NCBI RefSeq assembly: GCF_900105835.1
Contig: NZ_LT629783.1
Span: 2,783,001-2,847,000 of the forward strand
Length of the DNA stretch: 64,000 bases
From: Pseudomonas fragi
Lineage (GTDB): Bacteria > Pseudomonadota > Gammaproteobacteria > Pseudomonadales > Pseudomonadaceae
Direction: 5' to 3'
Numbering within the stretch: position 1 is the first letter of the stretch; each line of letters starts with the position of its first letter. The position numbers and the translations under genes were made by a program. This document shows, piece by piece, positions 7,454 through 16,552 of this stretch. The notes below the pieces were generated by a model, which saw only the letters and a program-made list of their open reading frames with translations, had not been told where the DNA came from and did not search any database.

Positions 7454-10096
7454 ATGCAAGACCTCGATCCCGTCGAAACCCAGGAATGGCTGGACGCCCT
7501 GGAATCGGTTCTCGACAAAGAAGGCGAAGACCGCGCTCACTACCTGATGACCCGTATGGGTGAGCTCGCTACCCGCACCGGTTCGCAGCTGCCGTATGCC
7601 ATTACCACGCCTTACCGCAACACGATTCCCGTAACCCACGAAGCACGCATGCCTGGCGACCTGTTCATGGAACGCCGCATTCGCTCGCTGGTTCGCTGGA
7701 ACGCGATGGCCATGGTGATGCGCACCAACTTGAAAGATTCGGACCTGGGCGGTCACATTTCCAGCTTCGCTTCCAGCGCAACCCTGTATGACATCGGCTT
7801 CAACTACTTCTTCCAGGCCCCGACCGACGCACACGGCGGCGACCTGATCTACTTCCAGGGTCACACCTCGCCAGGCGTTTACGCCCGTGCGTTCATGGAA
7901 GGCCGCATCAGCGAAGAACAAATGAACAACTTCCGCCAGGAAGTGGACGGTCAGGGCCTGTCGTCCTACCCGCACCCTTGGCTGATGCCTGATTTCTGGC
8001 AGTTCCCGACCGTATCGATGGGCCTTGGCCCGATCCAGGCGATCTACCAGGCGCGCTTCATGAAGTACCTGGAAGCCCGCGGCTATATCCCTGCTGGCCA
8101 GAAAGTCTGGTGCTTCCTGGGCGACGGCGAGTGCGACGAACCGGAATCCCTGGGCGCAATCTCCCTGGCCGGTCGTGAAAACCTCGACAACCTGATCTTC
8201 GTCATCAACTGCAACCTGCAGCGCCTCGACGGCCCGGTTCGCGGCAACGGCAAGATCATCCAGGAACTCGAAGGCGTATTCCGCGGTGCTCAGTGGAACG
8301 TGACCAAAGTCATCTGGGGCCGCTTCTGGGACCCGCTGCTGGCCAAGGACGTCGACGGCATCCTGCAACGTCGCATGGACGAAGTCATCGACGGCGAGTA
8401 CCAGAACTACAAAGCCAAAGACGGCGCGTTCGTGCGTGAACACTTCTTCAACTCGCCGGAACTCAAGGCGATGGTTGCAGACCTGTCCGACGACGAGATC
8501 TGGAAGCTCAACCGTGGCGGCCACGACCCGTACAAGGTCTACGCGGCGTACCACGAAGCGGTCAACCACAAAGACCAGCCAACCGTGATCCTGGCCAAGA
8601 CCATCAAGGGTTATGGCACCGGCGCCGGCGAAGCAAAAAACACCGCGCACAACACCAAGAAGGTTGATGTTGAAAGCCTGAAGCTGTTCCGCGATCGTTT
8701 CGACATCCCGGTCAAGGACGACGAAATCGAAAACCTGCCGTTCTTCAAACCTGAAGAAGGCAGCGCCGAAGCCCGCTACCTGAGCGAGCGCCGTGCTGCA
8801 CTGGGCGGTTTCGTGCCTCAGCGCCGCGCGCAGAGCATCAGCATCCCGACCCCGCCACTGGAAACCCTCAAGGCCATCCTTGACGGCTCCGGCGACCGTG
8901 AAATTTCCACCACCATGGCTTTCGTGCGCATCCTGGCGCAGCTGGTCAAGGACAAGGAAATCGGCCCGCGCATCGTTCCGATCATCCCGGACGAAGCCCG
9001 TACCTTCGGTATGGAAGGCATGTTCCGCCAACTGGGCATCTACTCGTCCGTCGGCCAGCTCTACGAGCCAGTCGATAAAGACCAGGTGATGTTCTACCGC
9101 GAAGACAAAAAAGGTCAGATCCTCGAAGAAGGCATCAACGAAGCAGGCGCCATGAGCTCCTTCATCGCCGCCGGTACTTCGTACTCCAACCACAACCAGC
9201 CGATGCTGCCGTTCTACATCTTCTACTCGATGTTCGGCTTCCAGCGTATTGGCGACCTGGCCTGGGCCGCTGGCGACAGCCGCACCCGTGGCTTCCTGAT
9301 CGGCGGCACCGCCGGGCGTACCACGCTCAACGGCGAAGGCCTGCAACACGAAGACGGTCACAGCCACATCCTGGCCGGCACCATCCCGAACTGCCGCACC
9401 TTTGATCCAACCTACGGCTATGAGCTGGCGGTGATCATCCAGGACGGCATGAAGAAGATGACCGAAGAGCAACAGGACGTCTTCTACTACATCACCGTGA
9501 TGAACGAGTCCTACCAGCAGCCAGCCATGCCGGCCGGTGTCGAGGAAGGCATCGTCAAGGGCATGTACCTGCTTGAGGAAGACACCAAGGAAGCGGCGCA
9601 CCACGTCCAGCTGATGGGCTCCGGCACCATCCTGCGTGAAGTCCGTGAAGCGGCGATCATCCTGCGTGAACAGTTCAACATCGGTGCTGACGTCTGGAGC
9701 GTTACCAGCTTCAACGAACTGCGTCGCGACGGCCTGGCCGTAGAGCGTCACAACCGTCTGCACCCAGGCCAAAAGCCTCAGCTGAGCTACGTTGAAGAGT
9801 GCCTGACTGGCCGTAAAGGTCCGGTTATTGCCTCTACCGACTACATGAAGCTGTTCGCCGAGCAGATTCGCCAGTGGGTACCGGTCAAGGAATTCAAAGT
9901 GCTGGGCACTGACGGTTTCGGCCGCAGCGACAGCCGCAAAAAACTGCGTCACTTCTTTGAAGTAGACCGTCACTTCGTGGTGTTGGCAGCCCTGGAAGCA
10001 TTGGCTGACCGTGGCGATATCGAACCGAAAGTGGTGGCAGAAGCCATCGTCAAGTTCGGCATCAACCCGGAAAAACGCAACCCACTGGACTGCTGA
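7454..10096 (+). CDS. aceE: Pyruvate dehydrogenase E1 component, homodimeric type AceE
   Basis: 880 residues. Thiamine-diphosphate enzyme that decarboxylates pyruvate and acetylates the lipoyl arms of E2. The ThDP/Mg motif GDGECDEPESLGA followed by NCNLQRLDGPVRGNG is present in the N-terminal third, and GGTAGRTTLNGEGLQHEDG in the C-terminal half is typical of homodimeric E1. It starts MQDLDPVETQEWLDALESVL after GGAGCAAGCC. aceF follows after 11 bases. Codon use is strongly biased to C-ending codons, as expected for a highly expressed gene. Confidence 0.98.
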   Translation: MQDLDPVETQEWLDALESVLDKEGEDRAHYLMTRMGELATRTGSQLPYAITTPYRNTIPVTHEARMPGDLFMERRIRSLVRWNAMAMVMRTNLKDSDLGGHISSFASSATLYDIGFNYFFQAPTDAHGGDLIYFQGHTSPGVYARAFMEGRISEEQMNNFRQEVDGQGLSSYPHPWLMPDFWQFPTVSMGLGPIQAIYQARFMKYLEARGYIPAGQKVWCFLGDGECDEPESLGAISLAGRENLDNLIFVINCNLQRLDGPVRGNGKIIQELEGVFRGAQWNVTKVIWGRFWDPLLAKDVDGILQRRMDEVIDGEYQNYKAKDGAFVREHFFNSPELKAMVADLSDDEIWKLNRGGHDPYKVYAAYHEAVNHKDQPTVILAKTIKGYGTGAGEAKNTAHNTKKVDVESLKLFRDRFDIPVKDDEIENLPFFKPEEGSAEARYLSERRAALGGFVPQRRAQSISIPTPPLETLKAILDGSGDREISTTMAFVRILAQLVKDKEIGPRIVPIIPDEARTFGMEGMFRQLGIYSSVGQLYEPVDKDQVMFYREDKKGQILEEGINEAGAMSSFIAAGTSYSNHNQPMLPFYIFYSMFGFQRIGDLAWAAGDSRTRGFLIGGTAGRTTLNGEGLQHEDGHSHILAGTIPNCRTFDPTYGYELAVIIQDGMKKMTEEQQDVFYYITVMNESYQQPAMPAGVEEGIVKGMYLLEEDTKEAAHHVQLMGSGTILREVREAAIILREQFNIGADVWSVTSFNELRRDGLAVERHNRLHPGQKPQLSYVEECLTGRKGPVIASTDYMKLFAEQIRQWVPVKEFKVLGTDGFGRSDSRKKLRHFFEVDRHFVVLAALEALADRGDIEPKVVAEAIVKFGINPEKRNPLDC

Positions 10097-10107
10097 GGAG
10101 AATATTT

Positions 10108-11742
10108 GTGAGCGAACTCATTCGAGTACCTGACATCGGCAGCGGCGACGGTGAAGTCATCGAGCTGTTTGTAAAAGTTGGCGACCGTATCGAAGCCGAC
10201 CAGAGCATCCTGACCCTGGAATCGGACAAGGCGAGCATGGAAATCCCTGCTCCCAAGGCCGGTATCGTCAAGAGCCTGAAGATCAAGCTGGGCGACCGCC
10301 TGAAAGAAGGCGACGAACTGCTGGAACTGGAAGCCGAGGGCGCCGCTGCGGCGCCTGAAGCACCAGCCCCTGCGGCTGCCCCGGCTGCGGCTGAAAAGCC
10401 AGCTGCCGCCCCTGCTGCCGAGGCCCCAGCGGCCCCGGCTGCACCTGCCGCAGCTACCATCCAGGACATTCACGTCCCGGATATCGGCTCGTCGGGCAAA
10501 GCCAAAATCATCGAGATCCTGGTCAAGGCCGGCGATACCGTTGAGGCTGATCAATCCTTGATCACCCTGGAGTCCGACAAGGCCAGCATGGAAATTCCAT
10601 CGCCAGCCGCCGGTGTGGTTGAGAGCATTGCGGTCAAGCTGGATGACGAAGTCGGCACTGGCGACTTTATCCTCAAGCTCAAGGTTCAAGGCGCTGCTGC
10701 CCCTGCTGCCCCGGCTCAGGCCGCTGCTGCTCCAGCACCGGCCAAAGCTGAAGCCCCTGCTGCTGCCCCTGCGCCAGCCGCCAAAGCCGAGGCACCTGCC
10801 CCGGCCGCCGCGCCTGCGCCAAAGGGTGGCAAGGTTCACGCCGGCCCTGCCGTGCGTCAACTGGCCCGCGAGTTCGGCGTCGAGCTGAGCGCGGTGAACC
10901 CGAGCGGCCCGCACGGCCGTATCATCAAGGAAGACGTGCAGGCGCACGTCAAAGCCATGATGCAGAAAGCCAAGGAAGCACCGGCCGCCGGCGCAACCGG
11001 TGGTGCTGGCATTCCGCCAATTCCTGCAGTCGACTTCAGCCGTTTCGGTGAAGTGGAAGAAGTGGCCATGACCCGCCTGATGCAAATCGGCGCGTCGAGC
11101 CTGCACCGCAGCTGGCTGAACATCCCGCACGTGACCCAGTTCGACCAGGCTGACATCACCGAGCTGGAAGCCTTCCGCGTCGCGCAAAAAGCCGTCGCAG
11201 AAAAAGCCGGCGTGAAGCTGACTGTACTGCCGCTGCTGCTCAAGTCCTGCGCCCACCTGCTCAAGGAAATGCCGGACTTCAACAGCTCGCTGGCGCCAAG
11301 CGGCAAAGCGATCATCCGCAAGAAATACGTCAACATCGGCTTCGCCGTTGACACCCCGGATGGCCTGCTGGTGCCTGTGATCAAGAACGTTGATCAGAAG
11401 AGCCTGCTGCAACTGGCTGCTGAAGCGGCTGCACTGGCTGCCAAGGCCCGTGACAAGAAGCTCACCGCAGACGACATGCAAGGCGCGTGCTTCACCATTT
11501 CCAGCCTCGGGCACATTGGCGGCACCGGCTTCACGCCGATCGTCAACGCACCGGAAGTGGCGATCCTCGGCGTTTCCAAGGCCACCATCCAGCCAGTCTG
11601 GGACGGCAAAGCCTTCCAGCCGAAACTGATGCTGCCTTTGTCGCTGTCCTACGATCACCGTGTGATCAACGGCGCGGCTGCTGCACGCTTCACCCAGCGT
11701 CTGAGCCAGTTGCTGGGCGACATCCGCACTATCCTGTTGTAA
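10108..11742 (+). CDS. aceF: Dihydrolipoamide acetyltransferase AceF (pyruvate dehydrogenase E2)
   Basis: 544 residues, GTG start preceded by GAGGAG. Two lipoyl domains occur in tandem (lipoyl lysine in LESDKASMEIPAPKAG near residue 40 and LESDKASMEIPSPAAG near residue 158), each followed by an Ala/Pro-rich flexible linker. A peripheral subunit-binding domain follows (GPAVRQLAREFGV), then the catalytic domain ending in LSYDHRVINGAAAARF with the catalytic His. Two lipoyl domains is one fewer than in E. coli. It is co-transcribed with aceE and followed by terminators. lpd is not next to it. Confidence 0.98.
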   Translation: MSELIRVPDIGSGDGEVIELFVKVGDRIEADQSILTLESDKASMEIPAPKAGIVKSLKIKLGDRLKEGDELLELEAEGAAAAPEAPAPAAAPAAAEKPAAAPAAEAPAAPAAPAAATIQDIHVPDIGSSGKAKIIEILVKAGDTVEADQSLITLESDKASMEIPSPAAGVVESIAVKLDDEVGTGDFILKLKVQGAAAPAAPAQAAAAPAPAKAEAPAAAPAPAAKAEAPAPAAAPAPKGGKVHAGPAVRQLAREFGVELSAVNPSGPHGRIIKEDVQAHVKAMMQKAKEAPAAGATGGAGIPPIPAVDFSRFGEVEEVAMTRLMQIGASSLHRSWLNIPHVTQFDQADITELEAFRVAQKAVAEKAGVKLTVLPLLLKSCAHLLKEMPDFNSSLAPSGKAIIRKKYVNIGFAVDTPDGLLVPVIKNVDQKSLLQLAAEAAALAAKARDKKLTADDMQGACFTISSLGHIGGTGFTPIVNAPEVAILGVSKATIQPVWDGKAFQPKLMLPLSLSYDHRVINGAAAARFTQRLSQLLGDIRTILL

Positions 11743-11750
11743 GCCACACG

Positions 11751-11776
11751 CCCGGCCTTCTTCACCGAAGGCCGGG
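11751..11776 (+). terminator. Hairpin directly after aceF
   Basis: CCCGGCCTTC-TTCACC-GAAGGCCGGG is a perfect 10-bp stem starting 9 bases after the aceF stop. No clear T tract follows, so it may stabilise the mRNA 3' end rather than terminate alone. Confidence 0.55.
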
Positions 11777-11816
11777 GGTAGCGCACTGTTTTCCGAGCGC
11801 CACGCTCGTACCTCAA

Positions 11817-11843
11817 CCCCGCCATTTGGCGGGGCTTTTTTTT
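11817..11843 (+). terminator. Rho-independent terminator of aceEF
   Basis: CCCCGCC-ATTT-GGCGGGG forms a 7-bp GC stem followed by C and a run of eight or more T. This is a classic intrinsic terminator reading rightward. Confidence 0.88.
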
Positions 11844-11858
11844 GCCTGCGATTTGAAG

Positions 11859-12090
11859 AGCCCCTCACCCCAACCCTCTCCCGGAGGGAGAGGGAGCTGA
11901 TTGGCGGTGCTCTTGAAATCGCGTGCGGTCAATCCCCTCTCCCTTTGGGAGAGGGGCTGATTGGCGGTGTTTTTGAAATCGCAGGCGCTCAGTCCCTTCT
12001 CCCTTTCGGAGAGGGCCTGATTGGCGGTGCTCTTGAAGTCGCGCGCGGTCAGTCCCCTCTCCCTTTGGGAGAGGGCTAGGGTGAGGGGCT
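11859..12090. repeat. 60-bp-period repeat block with four GC hairpins and inverted ends
   Basis: Four palindromes of the type CCCCTCTCCCTTTGGGAGAGGGG occur at 11874-11894, 11934-11956, 11994-12015 (imperfect) and 12054-12075, spaced exactly 60 bases. The three intervening segments are near-identical (CTGATTGGCGGTGCTCTTGA and onward). The block is bounded by a 24-base inverted repeat: AGCCCCTCACCCCAACCCTC... at 11859-11882 and its complement at 12067-12090, 22 of 24 bases matching. Open frames across it encode only 20-residue repeats and are taken as non-coding. Confidence 0.8.
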
Positions 12091-12230
12091 TTTCTGACAC
12101 TCACTGCCCTTCAAGCACTACACCCAGCGCTGAATCCATGAATGGGTCAACCACCCAACCACTTCTACCGTTAACCAAAGGACTTGAATCACGCGATTGC
12201 CATCGCCCAAACATCAGAAAGGATTTCGAT

Positions 12231-13616
12231 GTGATCTCACCTACAGTTGGCCCGATAGTAGGTTTTACCACCGCACAACACGCCCGTATTTTCGTGCGCG
12301 GCGACTCCGATAAAAACAACGCCGTATTCGCCGGTATCCGGCACCGCAAGGCTGGAGACAGCCAATGGTCAGCCGGTGTGTTTTCCAGGCTGAGCCCTGA
12401 ATTCGACATGTCCGACACGCTGGTCCTGCACAATCTGCGCAGCGATACCCTCTACGAATACCAGGCAGGCTGGTTCGCCACCTCAAGCCCGGGGCATACG
12501 CCTGAAACAGTCAAACAAATTGCACTGCAATGGCCAGCCACGGTTTACACCTTCAAGACCGACTCTACCGCGCGCAACCGCACCCGCCGGTACGTTACAG
12601 GATCCTGCCGCTACCTCAGGCTCACGGCTGGCATCCCTTCGGCTGCGCACCTGGGTGATGAGATCTTCGCCAGCATCCACGCCCTGGCCCGCCAGCAAGG
12701 CCTTGATGCCGTGGTCATGACCGGTGACCAGGTGTATGTCGACGACCTGAATATCATCGCCCCGGACAGCGACTACCCGGCCATCACCCGCAAATACCGT
12801 GCAGCCTTCAGCCAGCCCAATATCCGCTCACTCATGGCCCGCACGCCGACGTACATGATCCTCGACGACCACGAGATCGAAGATAACTGGCCAGCCAATC
12901 GCAGCAACGGCGACACGGCGCTCTATAACAACGCCATGCGCGCTTATGAGGCTTACCAGTGCAGCCACGGCCCGGCTCACGCGCTACAGCCAGACGGGCG
13001 CATCAATCGCAACTTGAGCCGCTACTGGTACATGTTTGCCAACGCCGATATCGACTGGTTTGTCATGGACTGTCGCACCGAGCGAATCCTGGCCGGGCGC
13101 GACAAACGCATGATTGGCGTCGCGCAGGAGCAGGCATTGCTCAAATGGCTGGTCAACAGCACGGCCAGGGTCAAATTTATCGTCAGCAGCGTCATGTTCA
13201 TGCCTGACCAACGGCGTGACAGCGACGGCTGGAAAGCATTCACGACACAGCGCAACCGGATCCTGGAGACCATTCGTTCCAACGCCGTCAAGAACGTGGT
13301 GTTTGTGTCCGGCGATATTCATGGCTCGCTCTGCTGCCAACTGACCCACGACAAGAGCCCCGACTTTATCGTTCACAGCGTGGTCTCTTCGCCCCTGTGC
13401 AACACCCGGCTGCTGCCGTATGCCAATGTTGGCGATCTGCTCGTCAACACCCCCCTGACGACCGTCGGCACCGGCACCTACTCGCTCACGCTCAACAGCC
13501 GCGTGGTCAGCGAGGACAACTTCGCCTGCCTGACCATCACCGGCCAGCAGTTGAAGGTCGAATTTCACAATAAAAAGGGCCGCATCATCGAGACAGCAAC
13601 TATTGCACTCAAATAA
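12231..13616 (+). CDS. PhoD-like metallophosphatase (alkaline phosphatase D family)
   Basis: 461 residues from a GTG at 12231, which follows AGAAAGGA by 7 bases and gives MISPTVGPIVGFTTAQHAR, the usual N-terminus of the family's beta-sandwich domain. A longer frame from ATG 12138 exists but lacks a ribosome site. Metal-site motifs are in order: VTGSCRY, VVMTGDQVYVDD, MILDDHEIEDNW and VFVSGDIHG. It probably hydrolyses phosphodiester or phosphomonoester bonds; the substrate is unknown. Most PhoD enzymes have a twin-arginine signal, but none is visible here, so this one is likely cytoplasmic. It is monocistronic, downstream of the repeat block. Confidence 0.82.
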   Translation: MISPTVGPIVGFTTAQHARIFVRGDSDKNNAVFAGIRHRKAGDSQWSAGVFSRLSPEFDMSDTLVLHNLRSDTLYEYQAGWFATSSPGHTPETVKQIALQWPATVYTFKTDSTARNRTRRYVTGSCRYLRLTAGIPSAAHLGDEIFASIHALARQQGLDAVVMTGDQVYVDDLNIIAPDSDYPAITRKYRAAFSQPNIRSLMARTPTYMILDDHEIEDNWPANRSNGDTALYNNAMRAYEAYQCSHGPAHALQPDGRINRNLSRYWYMFANADIDWFVMDCRTERILAGRDKRMIGVAQEQALLKWLVNSTARVKFIVSSVMFMPDQRRDSDGWKAFTTQRNRILETIRSNAVKNVVFVSGDIHGSLCCQLTHDKSPDFIVHSVVSSPLCNTRLLPYANVGDLLVNTPLTTVGTGTYSLTLNSRVVSEDNFACLTITGQQLKVEFHNKKGRIIETATIALK

Positions 13617-13624
13617 GCTCCAAA

Positions 13625-13668
13625 GCTTATCGATCGACCTGTAGAAAATCGCCGGCCGGCCGATAAGC
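13625..13668. repeat. Inverted repeat between phosphatase and EAL gene
   Basis: GCTTATCG (13625-13632) and CGATAAGC (13661-13668) are perfect 8-bp inverted arms around a loop containing GCCGGCCGGC. It starts 9 bases after the stop codon and may act as a terminator-like structure, but there is no T tract. Confidence 0.35.
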
Positions 13669-13791
13669 CCTTATAGCACTTAGCCTTTATGTTCACTTGT
13701 CAGCACGTTGAGCATGATGCAACCTTGCCGCCATCCACAGAAACAGGGTGACAGCCCGTGCGCAAACCGCATTTGTGAAGCGAGTGCCCCA

Positions 13792-16485
13792 ATGAAAAGC
13801 CAACCTGATGCTGCCCCGCGTTTGGCAGCCGAGGTCGTCACCCAGCTCCCCGTGCCCTCCCGGCTCGGCATGCTGCGTTTCGAACGGCTTAATGAAGCCA
13901 GCTGGGCCATGCTCTACCTCGACCCCCATTGCGAGCGCCAATTTGGCATGCCCGCCGCGGATCTGTGTGCGCTGGTCGGCTCGCCCTACGCCAGCCTGAT
14001 GGAGCCCCAGGCACGCTATCGCCTGCACGATGCCATCGAGCAGCAACTCAGGTCCCGCCATCACTACGTCGTGCACTACACCCTGCACACCGCCCTGGGC
14101 CCACTGAACCTGATGGAACTGGGCGAGGCCTACAAGCAACACAACCGGCATTTTTTGCGCGGCTACCTGCTGGCCATTGAAGACAGCGCTGCCAGCCCTC
14201 TACCGGCCCCGGTGGCTGAACTGGAAACACAGAACAGCCGCCTGCAGATCGCCCTTGCACTCAACCAGCGCACCCAGGCCGATCAACTCCAGCATCTGGA
14301 ACGCGTGCGCGCCCAGCAGGATCTGATCCTGCGCCTGGCCCGCCACCGCTACAGCCAGCACAACTCGCTGCAAGAAGCCGCCGAGCTGATCACCCGCAGT
14401 GCCTGCGATATCTATCAAATCGATGGTGCCAGCCTGTGGAACCTTGAAGGCAGCCAGTTGCTGCCGGTTTCAGCCTTCCAGCGCGAGGCCCAGGCGCATA
14501 TTGCCCAGGATACCTTCGACGCCAGCCTGTTCCCCGACTACCTCGAAGCCCTGCACACCAGCCGCTCGATCGATGCGACGAACGCCAGCCGCGACCCACG
14601 CACCCGCGAGCTGGTGGCCAGCCTGGGGCGACACGATGCCAATGCCATGCTCGACGCCGGCATCCGCATCGACGGCCAGGTGGTCGGCGTCCTGTGCCTT
14701 GAGCAAGTGGGCAGGACCCGCGCCTGGCAGGCGGATGAAATCGCCTTTGCCGGGGAACTGGCCGACCAGTTTGCCCAGGTCATCAACAACCACAACCGCC
14801 GTGCTGCCACCAATGCCCTGCACCTGTTCCAGCGCGCTGTCGAGCAAAGTGCCAACGCCTTTTTGCTGGTCAACTGCGACGGTGTGGTCGAGTACGCCAA
14901 CCCCAGCTTTACCGCCATCACCCAGTACACCACCGAAGAAGTCCGGGGCCACAAGCTGTCGGAACTGCCGGCACTGGAAAACCTCAGTGACCTGCTGTTC
15001 GACGCCCACTCAAGCCTGAGCAAAGGCAATAGCTGGCAAGGTGAATTCAAGAGCCGGCGCAAAAACCTGGAGCCCTACTGGGGCCAGATGTCGATCTCCA
15101 AGGTGTATGGCGATAACCGCGAGCTGACCCATTACATCGGCATCTACGAAGACATCACCGAAACCAAGCTGGCGCAGCAGCGTATCGAACGCCTGGCCTA
15201 CACTGACAACCTGACCAATCTGGGCAATCGCCCGGCGTTTATCCGCAATCTCGACGAGCGTTTCGCCCGCAACAGCAACACCCCGGTGTGCCTGCTGCTG
15301 GTGGATATCGACAACTTCAAGCGCATCAATGACAGCCTCGGCCACCAGACCGGCGACAAGCTGCTGATCAGCCTGGCCCGGCGCCTGCGCAACAGCCTGA
15401 GCGTCAGCGATGGCCTGGCGCGTTTTGCCAGCAACGAATTCGCGGTCTTGCTCGACGACACTGACCTGGCCACCGGGCAACAAATTGCCAGCCAGTTGTT
15501 GATGACCCTCGACAAGCCGATGTTCGTCGACAACCAGTTGATCAGCGTCACCGGCTCGGTCGGCGTGGCCTGTGCGCCCTTGCACGGTCGCGACCCGCAA
15601 ACCCTGATGCGCAACGCGGGCCTGGCGCTGCACAAGGCCAAGGCCTGCGGCAAGCATCAGGTGCAGGTGTTTACCGAAGCCTTGAACGCCGAGGCCAGCT
15701 ACAAGCTGTTTGTCGAAAACAACCTGCGTCGCGCCCTGACCCAGAACGAACTGGAGGTGTTCTACCAGCCCAAGCTGTGCCTGCGAACCGGGCGCCTGCT
15801 GGGCATGGAAGCGCTGTTGCGCTGGAACCACCCGAAAAACGGCATGATCCGCCCCGACCAGTTCATCAGCGTGGCCGAAGAGACCGGGCTGATTATCCCC
15901 ATCGGCAAGTGGGTTGCCCGCCAGGCCTGCCGCATGAGCCGGCAACTGAGCATCGCCGGGCTGGGCAACCTGCAAGTGGCGATCAACGTATCGCCCAAGC
16001 AGTTCTCCGACCCGGATCTGGTTGCCTCGATTGCCAGCATCCTCAAGGAAGAACAGCTGCCGGCGGCGCTGCTGGAGCTGGAACTGACCGAGGGCCTGCT
16101 GCTGGAGGCCACCGACGACACCCGCCTGCAACTCGACCAGCTGAAAAAACTGGGCCTGACCCTGGCCATGGACGATTTTGGCACCGGCTACTCGTCGCTC
16201 AGCTACTTGAAAAAATTCCCGATCGACATCATCAAGATCGACCGCAGCTTTATCAAAGACATCCCCGACAACCAGAACGACATGGAGATCACCTCCGCGG
16301 TGATCGCGATGGCGCACAACCTCAAGCTCAAAGTGGTTGCCGAGGGTATTGAAACCGCTGCACAGTTGGCCTTCTTACGCCGCCATCGCTGTGATGTGGG
16401 CCAGGGCTATCTGTTCGACCGCCCGATTCCCGGTAGCGAACTGATCGAAAAGCTCAAACGCTATCCGCGCGGCCCCTTGGCCTGA
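13792..16485 (+). CDS. GAF-PAS-GGDEF-EAL protein, probable c-di-GMP phosphodiesterase
   Basis: 897 residues from ATG 13792 (MKSQPDAAPRLAAEV); the ribosome site is weak. Order of domains: an N-terminal PAS-like region, a GAF domain around residues 190-330, a PAS domain around 350-460 (AVEQSANAFLLVNCDGVVEY), a GGDEF domain (460-630) and an EAL domain (640-897). The GGDEF signature is replaced by SNEF at residues 547-550, so cyclase activity is doubtful. The EAL half looks intact: MEALLRW at 672, INVSPKQF, MDDFGTGYSSLSYLKK with D794, and VAEGIETAAQ. The best prediction is a c-di-GMP hydrolase whose input domains sense an unknown signal. No membrane segments are visible. Confidence 0.9.
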   Translation: MKSQPDAAPRLAAEVVTQLPVPSRLGMLRFERLNEASWAMLYLDPHCERQFGMPAADLCALVGSPYASLMEPQARYRLHDAIEQQLRSRHHYVVHYTLHTALGPLNLMELGEAYKQHNRHFLRGYLLAIEDSAASPLPAPVAELETQNSRLQIALALNQRTQADQLQHLERVRAQQDLILRLARHRYSQHNSLQEAAELITRSACDIYQIDGASLWNLEGSQLLPVSAFQREAQAHIAQDTFDASLFPDYLEALHTSRSIDATNASRDPRTRELVASLGRHDANAMLDAGIRIDGQVVGVLCLEQVGRTRAWQADEIAFAGELADQFAQVINNHNRRAATNALHLFQRAVEQSANAFLLVNCDGVVEYANPSFTAITQYTTEEVRGHKLSELPALENLSDLLFDAHSSLSKGNSWQGEFKSRRKNLEPYWGQMSISKVYGDNRELTHYIGIYEDITETKLAQQRIERLAYTDNLTNLGNRPAFIRNLDERFARNSNTPVCLLLVDIDNFKRINDSLGHQTGDKLLISLARRLRNSLSVSDGLARFASNEFAVLLDDTDLATGQQIASQLLMTLDKPMFVDNQLISVTGSVGVACAPLHGRDPQTLMRNAGLALHKAKACGKHQVQVFTEALNAEASYKLFVENNLRRALTQNELEVFYQPKLCLRTGRLLGMEALLRWNHPKNGMIRPDQFISVAEETGLIIPIGKWVARQACRMSRQLSIAGLGNLQVAINVSPKQFSDPDLVASIASILKEEQLPAALLELELTEGLLLEATDDTRLQLDQLKKLGLTLAMDDFGTGYSSLSYLKKFPIDIIKIDRSFIKDIPDNQNDMEITSAVIAMAHNLKLKVVAEGIETAAQLAFLRRHRCDVGQGYLFDRPIPGSELIEKLKRYPRGPLA

Positions 16486-16552
16486 CAGCGCCGCAACACT
16501 CGGGCACACTATTGGCCTGACTTCCTACACTCTGATTGAGAGGACTTGAATC

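Noticed and set aside
7433..9973. Open minus-strand frame of 846 codons opposite aceE.
   Set aside because: Same reason: a by-product of strongly biased codons in aceE, with no family resemblance.
11859..12090. Possible CRISPR array, because of regular spacing.
   Set aside because: The intervening segments are near-identical to each other instead of unique, the repeats are GC hairpins with mirror ends, and no cas gene is near.
11813..12104. Small minus-strand frames with a 20-residue repeat (P-L-P-K-G-E-G type) across the hairpin array.
   Set aside because: The repeat arises from a 60-base DNA repeat that is open in more than one frame. It has no ribosome site and is a known type of false gene.
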